A DNA stretch of 46,454 nucleotides from the NCBI RefSeq assembly GCF_000308435.1, contig NZ_BAFR01000162.1, forward strand, positions 1 to 46,454, read 5' to 3'. Position numbers and translations under genes: made by a program. The stretch is from Nocardia araoensis NBRC 100135. GTDB lineage: Bacteria; Actinomycetota; Actinomycetes; Mycobacteriales; Mycobacteriaceae. Below, in pieces: positions 1-8,139 of the stretch. Positions within the stretch are counted from its first letter, which is position 1, and each line of letters opens with the position of its first letter. The notes under the pieces are model-generated. The model saw nothing but the letters and a program-made list of their open reading frames with translations, ran no database searches and was not told where the DNA came from.

Positions 1-4
1 CCTT

Positions 5-727
5 TCAGACAGCGGCCGGGGCGACGCCCAGCGAAGCGAGCAATGCGCGGCGTACGCGCTGGAATTCGGGCAGACTCGGGTCCCGTTCGGCGGGCAGGTC
101 CACCGGCACGTCGACCGTGATGCGCCCCTCGTCGAGCACGAGCACCCGGTCGGCGAGCGCGATCGCCTCGTCCACGTCGTGCGTGACCAGCAGCACGGTC
201 GGGCGGCGGCGCCGGATCAGCTGCCGCAGCAGTTCGTGCATTTTGATCCTGGTCAGCGCGTCCAGCGCGCCGAAGGGTTCGTCGGCGAGCAGCAGGTCCG
301 GTTCACCCACCAGCGAGCGGGCCAGCGAAACGCGTTGCTGCTCACCGCCGGAGAGCTGGTTGGGCCACGCCCGTTCGCGTCCGGCCAGGCCGACCTCGGT
401 GAGCACCCGCACCGCCGCGGCCTTGCGCGAACGCGGCTGACCGTAGAGCACGTTGGCCAGCACCCGTTGCCATGGCAGCAGGCGGGAGTCCTGGAACACC
501 ACCGAGGTCTTGGCCGGCACCCGCAACGTCCCCGACCCGGCCACGTCGTAGTCGAGCCCGGCCAGCGCGCGCAGCAGCGTGCTCTTGCCCGACCCGCTGC
601 GGCCGAGCAGTGCGACGAACTGCCCCGCCGGGATGGTCAGCGTGATGCCGTCGAGCACCGTCCGTTCACCGAAACCGCGAGTCAGGCCGCGGATCTGGAC
701 GCCTATCCCGCGATCGTCCGTCGCCAC
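5..727 (-). CDS. ABC importer ATP-binding protein, sulfonate/nitrate type (SsuB/TauB-like)
   Basis: Nucleotide-binding subunit that would power uptake of an organosulfonate-, nitrate- or taurine-like solute. The 240-residue protein shows Walker A GRSGSGKST, signature LSGGEQQRVSLARS, Walker B LLLADEPFG and H-loop VTHD. These are typical of the SsuB/TauB/NrtD family, and the length fits. I chose the GTG start at 727 because GGAAGG lies 7 nt upstream; an open frame continues further but inside the permease gene. The gene overlaps the permease by 25 nt, so translational coupling is likely. Substrate cannot be read from the sequence. Confidence 0.9.
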   Translation of the reverse strand: MATDDRGIGVQIRGLTRGFGERTVLDGITLTIPAGQFVALLGRSGSGKSTLLRALAGLDYDVAGSGTLRVPAKTSVVFQDSRLLPWQRVLANVLYGQPRSRKAAAVRVLTEVGLAGRERAWPNQLSGGEQQRVSLARSLVGEPDLLLADEPFGALDALTRIKMHELLRQLIRRRRPTVLLVTHDVDEAIALADRVLVLDEGRITVDVPVDLPAERDPSLPEFQRVRRALLASLGVAPAAV

Positions 728-1551
728 GACAGCACCTTCCGCTCGACCAGCCGGATAACGCCGTCGGACAGCAGTCCGAACGTGCCGTAGACCGCTAGGC
801 CCACCAGGATCACGTCGGCTTGGCCGTAGTTCTGGGCGTTCTGCATCATCTTGCCCAGCCCGTCGATGGCGTTGACGGATTCGACCACGATCAGCGCCAG
901 CCACGCGCCGGTCACCGAGAGCCGCAGCCCGAGGAAGAATCCCGGCAGCGAACCGGGTACCACGACCTTCCTGATGAAGGTGGCCCGCGAAACACCCTGC
1001 ACCTCCGACAGCTCCACCAGCCGCTGATCGATGGTGGTGAGCGAGGCGTGCGTCTGGATGTACATGGTGATCACCACGCCGAGGGTGATCAGCACGATCT
1101 TGAACGTTTCGCCGATGCCCAGCCAGAGGATCATCAGGGGGATCAGGCCGAGGCTCGGGATCGCCCGCTTCACTTGGATCGGGCCGTCCACCAGCGATTC
1201 GCCGAACCGGGACAGGCCCGCGATCAGGGCGAGCGTCGTGCCGACCAGTACGCCGATGCCGAGGCCGATGCCCGCGCGCTGTAGCGAGGCGGCCACGTTC
1301 TGCACCAGCGAGCCGTTGACCAACAGGTCCCAGCCCGTCTCCAGCACGGTCCACGGCGCCGACAGCTTGCGTTCGTCGAGCCAGCCGAAGTGCGCGCCGG
1401 CCGCCCAGAGGCCGAGAACCACTACCACGCCGAGCATCCGGGCGAACGGCACGGATTTGCGTAGCCCGAGCCTGCGCAGTCGCCTGCGTTCGACGAAGCC
1501 GTCGATCCGCGACGGCGGCACCGTGACGGTACGAGTCAGTGCGATGGTCAT
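703..1551 (-). CDS. ABC importer permease, SsuC/TauC-like
   Basis: Inner-membrane channel subunit of the same importer, 282 residues. It has a basic cytoplasmic N-terminus, about six hydrophobic segments, and an EAA-type coupling loop around ELSEVQGVSRATFIRKVVVP that contacts the ATPase. The ATG start is preceded by AGGAG at 5 nt. It sits 34 nt downstream of the binding-protein gene and overlaps the ATPase gene, giving the order binding protein, permease, ATPase on one transcript. Family BPD_transp_1; SsuC or TauC cannot be told apart here. Confidence 0.9.
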   Translation of the reverse strand: MTIALTRTVTVPPSRIDGFVERRRLRRLGLRKSVPFARMLGVVVVLGLWAAGAHFGWLDERKLSAPWTVLETGWDLLVNGSLVQNVAASLQRAGIGLGIGVLVGTTLALIAGLSRFGESLVDGPIQVKRAIPSLGLIPLMILWLGIGETFKIVLITLGVVITMYIQTHASLTTIDQRLVELSEVQGVSRATFIRKVVVPGSLPGFFLGLRLSVTGAWLALIVVESVNAIDGLGKMMQNAQNYGQADVILVGLAVYGTFGLLSDGVIRLVERKVLSWRRTIAG

Positions 1552-1585
1552 GGCGACTCCTGTGTGATGCGGGCGCTCGGGCGGT

Positions 1586-2629
1586 TCACCGGGTGTCCTG
1601 GGTGCGGTAGTTCGCGGTCACCGTCTCGGCGGCGACTCGTTCGAAGCGGCGGTCGAACAGCTCGTTCGCGTCGAACGACTTTCCGAAATAGCCCGAGCCG
1701 GTGAGCAGATCGACGGTTTCCTGCTCCCAGGCGATCGCTTTGTCCCAATTATCCGGAAAATAGGGTTTCGGCGTCGTGTCCAGAATTCGGCGGCCGTCCG
1801 CGGCGGAGACCTCTTGATCCTTCACGTAATAGGAGGAGATCCATTCCTCCGGATGCTCCCAGGCCCAGACTTCGCCGCGGGCCCAGAACTCGACGAATCG
1901 CCGGACGGCCGCGAGTTTGGCGGAGTCGCGCAGGACGGCGGTCGGCGCCCACAGCACGGTCAGCGCGTCGACGGCGGGCGTGGCCACGGCAGTCGCGCCT
2001 TGGGCGCGGTACTTGTCCAGGTATTTGGTGAGCGACGGCTCGCCCAGCGGGGCGACGTCGATCTGCTTGCCCTGCAACGCGGTGAGGAACTGCGGGCTGT
2101 TCAGTTCCACCAGCTGCACGTCCTTCGGGCCGAGACCCGCGGCTCGCAGCGTGCGTAGCACCACCACACCCTGCGCTTGGCCTGGTGAGAAGCCGATCTT
2201 CTTGCCGCGCAGGTCCTGGATCGAGCTGACGGTCACGCCGGGGGCGGTGGCCAGCTGATAGTTCGGCACGTCACGGACTTTGACGCCGACGATCTTGGCG
2301 TCGAGACCGGTCGCGTGGGCGTGGATCGGCGGAATGCCCGCGTTCGTCGCGACATCCACCGACCCGCCGCGGAAGGCTTGGATGACGTCGGGACCGGCGG
2401 AGACGGCGGGCCAAGCCGACACGGTGAAAGGCAGCTTGCCGATTTCGCCCGAGGCTTCCAGCGCGACGCGGGTGGTGCGGACCGCCAGCGACAACGAGGT
2501 GCCCGCCGGAACGTCGGTCGGCAGAGCGGATTTCAGATCGGTGTCACCACCCTCGTCGGTGGCGCACGAGACGGCGAGCAGAGCGGTGGCGGCGGTGACG
2601 AGTGCTAATCGCCGGAGAGAATTGCGCAC
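1586..2629 (-). CDS. ABC importer solute-binding lipoprotein (SsuA/NrtA/TauA-like)
   Basis: Extracytoplasmic binding lipoprotein of 347 residues that would capture the solute and deliver it to the permease. The N-terminus has RR, a hydrophobic stretch and a lipobox LAVSC, so the mature protein should be lipid-anchored at that Cys. The body has the pattern of NMT1/SsuA-like type 2 periplasmic proteins (VDVATNAGIPP; DLRGKKIGF; LGEPSLTKYL). The GTG start at 2629 is chosen because AGGA lies 7 nt upstream and it places the signal peptide at the very N-terminus; a longer frame would add 19 implausible residues. No desulfonating monooxygenase gene is adjacent, so the substrate stays open. Confidence 0.88.
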   Translation of the reverse strand: MRNSLRRLALVTAATALLAVSCATDEGGDTDLKSALPTDVPAGTSLSLAVRTTRVALEASGEIGKLPFTVSAWPAVSAGPDVIQAFRGGSVDVATNAGIPPIHAHATGLDAKIVGVKVRDVPNYQLATAPGVTVSSIQDLRGKKIGFSPGQAQGVVVLRTLRAAGLGPKDVQLVELNSPQFLTALQGKQIDVAPLGEPSLTKYLDKYRAQGATAVATPAVDALTVLWAPTAVLRDSAKLAAVRRFVEFWARGEVWAWEHPEEWISSYYVKDQEVSAADGRRILDTTPKPYFPDNWDKAIAWEQETVDLLTGSGYFGKSFDANELFDRRFERVAAETVTANYRTQDTR

Positions 2630-2722
2630 GGTGATTTCCTGGGTCGAATCCGGTGTCCTCGGGAATATTTCGGTCCCGGACAACACCGCCGTTGCGATCC
2701 GATCCCGGCAATGGCGCAGTGC

Positions 2723-2791
2723 ATTTCTTTCATGAAATAACTTTCCCGAATACCCGTGCGCCCGTCAATATTCGTTCTACTTAAAATAAGT
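2723..2791. promoter_or_regulatory. AT-rich palindromic region upstream of the ABC importer operon
   Basis: This strip is strikingly AT-rich for the window. It contains ATTTC-TTTCAT-GAAAT (2723-2738, with an internal perfect TTTCATGAAA) and ACTTA-AAA-TAAGT (2779-2791). It lies about 95-160 bp upstream of the binding-protein start, in the gap after the ROK regulator gene. That fits a promoter with operator sites, possibly for the ROK protein (inference). Confidence 0.45.
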
Positions 2792-2796
2792 CGGAG

Positions 2797-3933
2797 TCAA
2801 ACGGCTGCCTCCAGCGCGCGCAACGGCGTGTGGAACAGGCCGTGCAACACCACCGCGCCGGCGGACATCTCCAGAACTCGCCCTTCGAACGACGAGCCGA
2901 CCACCAGTTCGGCGGGATCGGCACACAGCAGCGAATGGTCGCGTACCGCAGCGAGATACGCCTCCCATACGCCGCCGACACGACGGCCGCGGTCGACTAC
3001 CACCACCGATTCGGGATCGAGCAGATCGATCAGCGCCGCGACGACCCGGCCGAGCACGCGGGCACGCTCCAGGAACAGGCCGCGCACGGGCGCCCCCTCG
3101 GCGGCCATCGCCACCAACTCCGGCATGGTCGACGCCACGCCGCACCGCTCGAGCAGCGCATGATCGGAGTAGTAGTCGTCGAGCGAGGAGACCCCCTGCG
3201 GCCCCGCGCTCTTCCCCGCGCCCAGGCCGAGCAGGGACTCGATCGAACCCGCGCCCGATCTCGGCCCGTAGTGCACCTGCCCGTGCACCGCGATGGCCAC
3301 ATCGATCACGTTGCCGACGAACAGCACCACCGAACTCGCCGTCGCGCCCATGCGGCCGAACAGCTGCTCGGCGTGCATCAGCGCTCTGGTGTGACTGTCG
3401 AGCTGGGTCGGCAATCCGGTTCGCGCGGCGAGATACTCCCGCACGGGAACATCGCGCCAGCGCAGGAAGGAATGGTCCACGACCGACCCCGCCGTCCGGT
3501 CGACTCGGCCGCCGGTCGCGACGCCCGAGCCGACGATGCGCAGCCCGTCGGACTCGTCGCGAACCCGGCACACCTCGGCGGCGGCGGTGGCCAGGATGTC
3601 GTACGGGGCATGGGTGGGGTGCGGCACTTTCGTCGTGCGCCGGAGCGTGCCGCCGATGTCCACCACCGCGACGGTGGTGTGGGTGGCCGCGATGTGCACC
3701 GCGACGGCCACGTTGTCGGCGGTGTTGAGCGCCAGCGGGCTGTGCGGTCGTCCGATTCCGGACGCGCCAGCGGTCTCGGGGAGCTCGACGATCAGCCCGG
3801 CCTCCAGCAGCGCGCGAGTCTGCCAGGTCACCGTGGCGGGTGAGATGCCCGCGTGTCTGGCGATGGAACTGCGCGGAGCCGGGCCAAGCTCGAGCAACGC
3901 CCGAAGTACCGCTCCCGCGCTGCCGTCCGCCAT
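2797..3933 (-). CDS. ROK-family transcriptional regulator (NagC/Xyl-repressor-like)
   Basis: A 378-residue protein with an N-terminal winged helix (LGPAPRSSIARHAGISPATVTW, a MarR/NagC-type recognition region) followed by a ROK/sugar-kinase-like ATPase fold (VVDIGGT near residue 90; VVDRGRRVGGVWE near the C-terminus). ROK regulators normally sense sugars or sugar phosphates. Here the gene reads into the sulfonate-type importer on the same strand with a 167-bp gap, so it may control that importer. The ATG at 3933 has GAGG 8 nt upstream. The canonical ROK zinc cysteine cluster is not obvious. Confidence 0.85.
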   Translation of the reverse strand: MADGSAGAVLRALLELGPAPRSSIARHAGISPATVTWQTRALLEAGLIVELPETAGASGIGRPHSPLALNTADNVAVAVHIAATHTTVAVVDIGGTLRRTTKVPHPTHAPYDILATAAAEVCRVRDESDGLRIVGSGVATGGRVDRTAGSVVDHSFLRWRDVPVREYLAARTGLPTQLDSHTRALMHAEQLFGRMGATASSVVLFVGNVIDVAIAVHGQVHYGPRSGAGSIESLLGLGAGKSAGPQGVSSLDDYYSDHALLERCGVASTMPELVAMAAEGAPVRGLFLERARVLGRVVAALIDLLDPESVVVVDRGRRVGGVWEAYLAAVRDHSLLCADPAELVVGSSFEGRVLEMSAGAVVLHGLFHTPLRALEAAV

Positions 3934-4052
3934 CGCCGTCACCTCTTCATCGCCGCGCTGCCCAGCCACGCTACGGACGCCGCGCACGGCTGCGAAGGAT
4001 TTGGCGCAGGCCGATCCGAACGCACCGGCGGCGCAGGCCCTAAACTGAGCGG

Positions 4053-4280
4053 ATGCCGAGTTACAGCTATCGGTGCCGCAGCTGCGGCGACACGTTCGAG
4101 GTGACCCGTCCGATGGCGGAGTCGTCGGCGCCGGCGACCTGCCCGATCGGCCACGACGACACGGTCAAACTGCTGACCACCTTCGCCACTGTCTCCCGAG
4201 GCGGCGCAAGCGCGCCCGCGCCCTCCCCGGCGGCCCCCGCGGCGGGCGGCGGCTGCTGCGGTGGCGGCTGCTGCGGCTGA
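4053..4280 (+). CDS. FmdB-family zinc-ribbon protein
   Basis: Short 75-residue protein starting MPSYSYRCRSCGDTFE. The first knuckle is C8xxC11; the second is CPIGH (near residue 30) rather than a second CxxC. The Pro/Ala/Gly-rich tail ends in two CC pairs (GGGCCGGGCCG), which could bind metal. FmdB/CxxC_CxxC_SSSS proteins are often annotated as regulators, but their biochemical role is poorly known. The gene starts about 120 bp from the divergent ROK gene and faces the SelT-like gene. Confidence 0.85.
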   Translation: MPSYSYRCRSCGDTFEVTRPMAESSAPATCPIGHDDTVKLLTTFATVSRGGASAPAPSPAAPAAGGGCCGGGCCG

Positions 4281-4295
4281 GTTCCCGGCGCGGTC

Positions 4296-4571
4296 TCAGT
4301 CGCGCCGGTCGGCGTGACCGAGGTCGCGCTCGGGCGCGACCCGATCGCGTACCCGCTGCTTCAGCACCGCGATGTCGGGAAAGCCCCCGTCGGTCTTGCG
4401 CTCCCAGATCTGTTCGCCGTCCACGGTGATCCGGAAGACCCCGCCCGAACCCGGCAGCAGTGCGACTTCGTCCAAGTCGGTGGCGAACGTGCTGAGCAAT
4501 TCCTGTGCCATCCAACTCGCCCGGAGCAGCCAGCGGCATTGGGTGCAGTACTCGATCGCGACGCGTGCCAT
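4296..4571 (-). CDS. SelT/SelW/SelH-like thioredoxin-fold protein (Cys form)
   Basis: A 91-residue protein beginning MARVAIEYCTQCRW, with C9xxC12 at the tip of the first beta strand where selenoproteins of this family carry CxxU. The later segment GVFRITVDGEQIWERKTDGGFP matches the family (edge strand plus the GGFP turn). Actinobacterial members use Cys in place of selenocysteine and are probably redox proteins. It ends 15 nt from the FmdB-like gene, convergently, and follows the YchJ-like gene on the same strand with an 18-nt gap. Confidence 0.85.
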   Translation of the reverse strand: MARVAIEYCTQCRWLLRASWMAQELLSTFATDLDEVALLPGSGGVFRITVDGEQIWERKTDGGFPDIAVLKQRVRDRVAPERDLGHADRRD

Positions 4572-4589
4572 GCCCGCTGACGCTACCGC

Positions 4590-4979
4590 TCAGTCGTCGT
4601 GGGTGCCGTCCAGGTAGACCCAGGCGCCATCGGATCGGGCGAACCTGCTGGTCTCGTGCAGGGCGCCGCGACCGCCCTCGTCGCGGTAGTGCGCGACGAA
4701 CTCCACCGTGCCGGTGTCGTCGAACAGTCCGCCGCGCTCGGTCCGGGTGATCGCCAGGAACAGCCAGCGCTGGGTGGGATCGAGGGTCACGGCGGCGGGG
4801 CGGGTACGCGGATGCCAGGAACGCAACAGATAGTCGGCATCGCCCACCGCGAACGCGGTGTACCGCGAGCGCATCAGCGCTTCGGCGGTGGGAGCGGGGC
4901 GCTCGCCGCTCAGCACCGGGCCGCAGCAGTCGTCGAAAGCCTCGCCACGCCCACACGGGCATCGCCGCGTCGCATTCAT
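4590..4979 (-). CDS. YchJ/UPF0225-family SEC-C protein
   Basis: A 129-residue protein with an N-terminal SEC-C zinc motif (RCPCGRGEAFDDCCG; CxC then CC) and an NTF2-like domain (ALMRSRYTAFAVGDADYLL; then RFARSDGAWVYLDG). This is the UPF0225/YchJ layout; the function is not established. The ATG at 4979 has AGGA 6 nt upstream. The start is overlapped ATGA-fashion by a 10-codon mini-ORF that has its own strong ribosome binding site. Confidence 0.88.
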   Translation of the reverse strand: MNATRRCPCGRGEAFDDCCGPVLSGERPAPTAEALMRSRYTAFAVGDADYLLRSWHPRTRPAAVTLDPTQRWLFLAITRTERGGLFDDTGTVEFVAHYRDEGGRGALHETSRFARSDGAWVYLDGTHDD

Positions 4980-5008
4980 GCCGCGTCCTTTCCGAACCCC
5001 ACTGCCAT
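4976..5008 (-). CDS. Possible 10-codon leader peptide overlapping the YchJ-like gene
   Basis: Reads MAVGFGKDAA then TGA. The TGA overlaps the ATG of the YchJ-like gene as ATGA. AGGAG lies 5 nt before its ATG, a better site than that of the main gene. If translated, it would couple initiation of the downstream gene. Such short overlapping frames also arise by chance in GC-rich DNA. Confidence 0.35.
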   Translation of the reverse strand: MAVGFGKDAA

Positions 5009-5018
5009 CTCTGCTCCT

Positions 5019-5166
5019 GATCCGCTCACGCCTTGCCCGTCCGGCCCGCACGGCGCCTCCGTGGGCACACGCTTCCTGCCATCTCCGGGTAATGATTGTC
5101 CTTCCGGCCTGAACGGCGCCCGCCGCAGGCACGTCGCCACCGCTTCCGAGCCGATCCGCTCACGCC
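5019..5166. repeat. Short direct-repeat pairs in the YchJ/helical-protein gap
   Basis: Two 14-bp copies of GATCCGCTCACGCC (5019-5032 and 5153-5166) flank two near-copies of an 18-mer, TCCGGCCCGCACGGCGCC (5040-5057) and TCCGGCCTGAACGGCGCC (5103-5120; two mismatches). The 219-bp gap shows no convincing gene on either strand. The repeats may be a decayed local duplication. Confidence 0.5.
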
Positions 5167-5198
5167 GCCGGTCTTGCCGACCTGGCGTCCACCCGGAA

Positions 5199-5687
5199 TC
5201 AATCCCGGCGCGCCTGCACGGCCGCGAGGTCCGCGGCCAGGGCGACGGTCTGCTCCCGCCAACGGCGCAGGTCGGTGACGCTGGGAGCGAGTTCGTAATC
5301 GTGGTGGTGGGCCGCGCGCGACAGCGCTGCCCAGAGCACGGCCACGCGCGCCGCCACGTCCGGTCCCGCGTAGGCGCGCAGCGCGATCAGCTGGGCCCGC
5401 ATCGGACAGCGGACCAGCGCGGGGGCCAGCCGCAGCCATAGTTCGTCCACCGCCTGCTCGAGCGCGATCCGCAGGATCCAGGCCGTCGCCCGGGACCACA
5501 GGCCGCCTGCGGCGGTCACCGATCCGGCGAGCAGCAGATCGACGGTCTCCAGCCGCTCGGCGACCGACGGCCGATTCGCGTGCGAACGGTGCGCGCCGTT
5601 GTTCCGCCCACGCTGCCCGTGCCGGGTCGCGCGCCCGCCGCCCGCGGGTCCACGGCGTGCGCCGACCGGCCGACGCCGCCCGCTCAC
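5199..5687 (-). CDS. Small helical protein coupled to the SMC-like ATPase; possible HEPN-like
   Basis: A 162-residue protein, rich in Ala, Leu and Arg and predicted mostly helical. The first ~40 residues are low-complexity Arg/Gly and the start is uncertain; GTG at 5687 is chosen for GAGG 5 nt upstream and for spacing, with its start 8 nt past the ATPase stop. The C-terminal block ALSRAAHHHDYELAPSVTDL contains R124-x4-H129, which matches the RX4-6H signature of HEPN RNase domains. That match is short and only suggestive. The pairing with an SMC-like ATPase is what makes a toxin or nuclease role worth testing. No specific family is recognised. Confidence 0.65.
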   Translation of the reverse strand: MSGRRRPVGARRGPAGGGRATRHGQRGRNNGAHRSHANRPSVAERLETVDLLLAGSVTAAGGLWSRATAWILRIALEQAVDELWLRLAPALVRCPMRAQLIALRAYAGPDVAARVAVLWAALSRAAHHHDYELAPSVTDLRRWREQTVALAADLAAVQARRD

Positions 5688-5694
5688 CGGCGCC

Positions 5695-8139
5695 TCACCG
5701 GGCCAGCCACGCGACGAACTTCTCGGTCTCACCGATCAGCTCGCGCATATCGCGCCCGATCGGCACGTGCGCGCCCGCCGTGGCGTCGCGCAGTGCGTCC
5801 ACCACCCACCGTCCTTCGCGCGCGATGAGATTCTTGTTCAAGTCGTCGACCTTGCTGCCGACTCCGAAGACCGCGAGCGCCACCTTCGCCCGAGTCGAGT
5901 GCGCGGCATCGATGTGGCGTTCCACCTCACGGTGGTTCATGCCCGCGGCGAGCAGGGTGCGCCGCGCCCTGGCCAGACTGGCCGCCTCCACCGCGGAACG
6001 ACAGCACGTGGCCACCAGTTCGTCGGCGATCGCCGCGGGCAACTGCGGGGTGCGCACCAAAGCGCGGGCGTCGTCGAGATAGCGGCGGATCGGGTCGCTG
6101 GACACCCGCACCTCGACCACCGAGCGGTCGCGCCGCTGCACCTCCAGCACGGTCGCGTCGAGCTGCATCCGCCGCACCGCCTCGGCGAGGCGCTCGTCGT
6201 GGGTGAAGACCACCACCTGCCTGGTCCAGGCGACGGTGGCGAGCACCTGGGCCAGGCCGTCCACCTTGGCCGGGTCCATCGCCTGCACCGGGTCGTCGAT
6301 CATGACGAAGCGGAACGGGCTCTGCTCCACCGTGGCGCGCGGCAGGAACAGCGACAGACCGAGCGCGTGCAGCTCACCCTGGCTCATCACGCCCAGCGCG
6401 GCGCCGTCCACCTCGTCGACGGTCACGTCGAGCAGCACACGGCGCGCGGTGCCCGCGTTGCCCTGTAGACGGATCGCGCCCAACTCGACATTGCTCTGCT
6501 GCCGCAGCGTGCGCCACACCCACCGAGCCGTCGTCTCCAGCGGCGTCATGCGCTCGCCGCGCAGGCCCGCCGTGGCCGACTTCAGCCAGTCCTCGGCCTT
6601 CTTCACCGTGCGCAGTTCCGCCGCGTGCGCGGCCACCTCGCGCGCGCCGTCGAGCCAGGCCACGATCCGCGGCACCAGCGGCGTCCACACCTCGTCCAAG
6701 CGGTCGAGTTCCTTGCGGGTGCCCTGTTGCAACAGGTCGAGTTCGCCGACCAGCCGCGCGTGCGCGGTGCGCAGCCGGGCGGGCAGGTCCGGGCTGTATT
6801 CGGTGGTGGTGAGCGCGGCCCACTCGGCCCAGGCCTCGCGCACCGCCGTGGTGTCGACCGACGGCGGGTTGCGCGGATCGAAATCCAATTCGGCGGGCAC
6901 GAGGTCGGGCAGCGCCCGCGCCGCCCGCACGGCTTTGCCGAGTTCGACCCTGGCGGTGGTGAGCGCGTCCACCCTGGCGGTCAGCCGCTCGATGGCGGCA
7001 TCGGTCTCGCGAGCCCACGCATCGTCGAGTGCGCCACGGCCGCACACGGGGCACGCGCACGGCCCGCTCGCCGCCTGGTGTTCGCGCGCTTTGCGCAGCA
7101 GGTCGAGCAGGCGCAGATCCGCTTCGGCGTCGGCGGTGGCTCCCGCGGCGAGCGCCGCACCCCATTCCTCCAGCCGGGTGGCCACCGCGTCCACTTCGGC
7201 GTCCTCGGGCAGCGCGAGCCGCACGATGGCGCGCAGGCCGTCGGGGCCTGCCGGGTCGTCCACCGCGCCGAGCACTTCCCGGCCCACCGCGGCGAGATCC
7301 GGCTGGGCGGGCCGCAGCAGCCCGGCGACCCGCACCGCGCGGTCGTCGGCCACCGACGCCAGCAGGTCCAGCAGTTCCAGGCGTTCCTGACGGGAATCCC
7401 GCACGCCGCGTTCCAGCTCCAGGCGGCGCATCCGGATCCGTTCCTGCGCCAAGGTGAGTTCGTCCAGACCGAGCAGCTGGTGCAGCGCGTCGAACAGGTC
7501 GCTGGGCTTCCCGTCCACCAGCGCGCCGAGTTCGCTGTAGGAAAGGAAGGGGCGGTAGAGCTCGAGCTGGGCCGCCCACCGGTCGGTGTCGAATTCCGTC
7601 GGCGGCGCGGGCGGATACCGCTGGGTCCAGTGCGCGTCGGTCAGGTCCGCGTCGGCCGCCCATTCCTTGGTGATGGTGAGGCGCGGCGCGTCACCCGCGG
7701 TGAGCAATTCCAGCTCGATGCGGGCGGCCGTGCCGTCGTGCAGGTTGCGCCATCCTTCCCGCCACGCCGCCGATCGACCGTCCCACCGGCGGTTGCCACC
7801 GGTCATGGCCAACTCGGCGGCCTCGGCGAAACTGGATTTGCCGCTGCCGTTGCGGCCGACCACGAGCGTGAGACCGGGGCCGGGCGGTAGGTGCAGCGTC
7901 GTCTCGGGGCCGATGCCGCGGAAACCGCGCACCCTGATGGCGCTTAGGAAGATGCCGGAGTGATCGAATGCCGTTGGCGCGCCTTCCGATTCGGCGGCGC
8001 CGAGGGCGCGCAGCACGGTCCGCGCGACCGACGGCGTCACCGCGGGATCCTCGGCGAGACGCCTGGTCACCACCTCCGAGAGCCGGGGCGGCGCGTCCGC
8101 GGAAGCGGCGGCCTGGACAGCGTCGGGATCCAGGCGCAT
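5695..8139 (-). CDS. SMC/RecF-like AAA ATPase with CPxC zinc-hook-like motif
   Basis: An 814-residue ABC-class ATPase. Walker A is GRNGSGKSS (about residues 94-102). Two coiled-coil-like arms flank CACPVCGRG (about 360-368), reminiscent of the Rad50/RloC zinc hook but with only one clear CPxC. The signature-like block MSQGELHALGLSLFLP (about 584-599), Walker B FVMIDDP with the DPVQAMD D-loop (about 610-621), and H-loop VVFTHDERL follow. The helical C-terminus (about 690-814) contains CRSAVEAASLARARR and could be a separate helical domain. The ATG at 8139 is preceded by GGAGGGG at 9 nt; an ATG 21 nt upstream has no site. RecF/SMC-like ATPases of this kind occur in DNA repair and in phage defence (RloC, PrrC and Septu type); which applies cannot be decided here. 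Confidence 0.82.
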   Translation of the reverse strand: MRLDPDAVQAAASADAPPRLSEVVTRRLAEDPAVTPSVARTVLRALGAAESEGAPTAFDHSGIFLSAIRVRGFRGIGPETTLHLPPGPGLTLVVGRNGSGKSSFAEAAELAMTGGNRRWDGRSAAWREGWRNLHDGTAARIELELLTAGDAPRLTITKEWAADADLTDAHWTQRYPPAPPTEFDTDRWAAQLELYRPFLSYSELGALVDGKPSDLFDALHQLLGLDELTLAQERIRMRRLELERGVRDSRQERLELLDLLASVADDRAVRVAGLLRPAQPDLAAVGREVLGAVDDPAGPDGLRAIVRLALPEDAEVDAVATRLEEWGAALAAGATADAEADLRLLDLLRKAREHQAASGPCACPVCGRGALDDAWARETDAAIERLTARVDALTTARVELGKAVRAARALPDLVPAELDFDPRNPPSVDTTAVREAWAEWAALTTTEYSPDLPARLRTAHARLVGELDLLQQGTRKELDRLDEVWTPLVPRIVAWLDGAREVAAHAAELRTVKKAEDWLKSATAGLRGERMTPLETTARWVWRTLRQQSNVELGAIRLQGNAGTARRVLLDVTVDEVDGAALGVMSQGELHALGLSLFLPRATVEQSPFRFVMIDDPVQAMDPAKVDGLAQVLATVAWTRQVVVFTHDERLAEAVRRMQLDATVLEVQRRDRSVVEVRVSSDPIRRYLDDARALVRTPQLPAAIADELVATCCRSAVEAASLARARRTLLAAGMNHREVERHIDAAHSTRAKVALAVFGVGSKVDDLNKNLIAREGRWVVDALRDATAGAHVPIGRDMRELIGETEKFVAWLAR

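Noticed and set aside
6203..7390. Long plus-strand open frame (395 codons) inside the SMC-like ATPase gene
   Set aside because: Antisense shadow of a GC-rich gene; Arg/Ser-rich composition and no domain; the minus-strand frame has all ATPase motifs.
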